From NCBI GenBank assembly GCA_028868235.1, contig JAGWUW010000211.1:1-5142 (forward strand): a DNA stretch of 5,142 nt, in the 5' to 3' direction. Within the stretch, counting starts at the first letter, position 1. Every line of letters begins with the position of its first letter. Origin of the DNA: Betaproteobacteria bacterium (GTDB lineage Bacteria; Pseudomonadota; Gammaproteobacteria; Burkholderiales; Rhodocyclaceae). Shown in pieces: positions 4,890 to 5,142 of the stretch. The notes under the pieces are model-generated. The model ran no database searches and was not told the DNA's origin. It saw nothing but the letters and a program-made list of their open reading frames with translations. The position numbers and the translations under genes were made by a program.

Positions 4890-5142
4890 TTAACGAAAAT
4901 GTTTGCGTAGGATGCGCTCAGCCAATTCGGACCGAGCGCCGGCAGCCAGGTCTTCCTTGCGCAGGACGAGAAAGACATTTTCCTTGCCCAGCCCAGGGTG
5001 ATTCTCGGTCGAAGCGGCGATCGGCAGAATTTCCGCGTTGGGGTGGATTTTTCCAACGATGCGCTCGACGGCACTTTTCATCATCGAGAACTCGGTGAGG
5101 CCGGCGAACAAGACTGGCAGTTTCGGATAACGCTGGTGCAGG
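4890..5142 (-). CDS. Unrecognised protein, C-terminal end only (N-terminus beyond the right edge)
   Basis: The frame is open from the right edge to a TAA at 4890-4892, giving 84 residues without an obvious beginning. In the window it reads LHQRYPKLPVLFAGLTEF, then SMMKSAVERIVGKIHPNAEI, LPIAASTENHPGLGKENVF, LVLRKEDLAAGARSELAE and RILRKHFR. It looks like real coding sequence: codon use resembles the neighbours, it alternates hydrophobic strands (PVLFAG, VFLVLR) with amphipathic helices, and it ends 12 bases before the phosphorylase start, in the same direction. No membrane segment or cysteine motif is visible. Internal starts exist (TTG at 5109-5111, the ATG pair at 5079-5084), but uninterrupted reading to the edge favours the tail of a longer protein. 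I do not recognise the family and assign no function; as the gene just ahead of a phosphorylase/transferase set, it could belong to the same pathway. Confidence 0.65.
   Translation of the reverse strand, partial: LHQRYPKLPVLFAGLTEFSMMKSAVERIVGKIHPNAEILPIAASTENHPGLGKENVFLVLRKEDLAAGARSELAERILRKHFR

Overview
This is a gene-dense stretch of a GC-rich genome, roughly 60% G+C by eye. Every supported gene is read from the minus strand, so transcription runs from high to low coordinates. The gene families and their packing suggest a proteobacterium, most plausibly a betaproteobacterium of the Rhodocyclales/Nitrosomonadales kind. That placement is an inference from gene content, not from a marker gene.

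In order of transcription the window holds: (1) the C-terminal end of an unrecognised protein, cut by the right edge; (2) a complete methylthioadenosine phosphorylase-family enzyme; (3) a family-2 glycosyltransferase of the TIGR04283 type; (4) a DUF2064/TIGR04282 transferase with a nucleotidyltransferase-like signature; (5) a FAD/NAD oxidoreductase of the type otherwise found fused to the N-terminus of selenophosphate synthase SelD (TIGR03169); (6) an HD-GYP cyclic-di-GMP phosphodiesterase with a C-terminal four-cysteine zinc-ribbon-like tail; (7) a tiny NrtS-type nitrate/nitrite transporter; and (8) the N-terminal part of an ECF sigma factor, cut by the left edge.

The genes are interlocked. 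Three junctions are 4-base ATGA overlaps, two others overlap by 14 and 17 bases, and the only gaps are 12 and 9 bases. No non-coding stretch is long enough for an ordinary promoter or terminator. No RNA gene, mobile element, CRISPR array or repeat was seen.

Genes 2 to 5 form the most interesting unit. TIGR04282 and TIGR04283 were first described as transferases associated with the radical SAM/selenodomain protein now called ArsS, and are annotated as arsenosugar-biosynthesis glycosyltransferases. Beside a nucleoside phosphorylase they suggest a route: cleave an adenosine-derived 5'-modified nucleoside to a sugar 1-phosphate, activate it, then transfer it. ArsM, ArsS and SelD are not in the window, so this stays a hypothesis. 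Genes 6 to 8 add a signalling, transport and regulatory block of unclear relation to the first.
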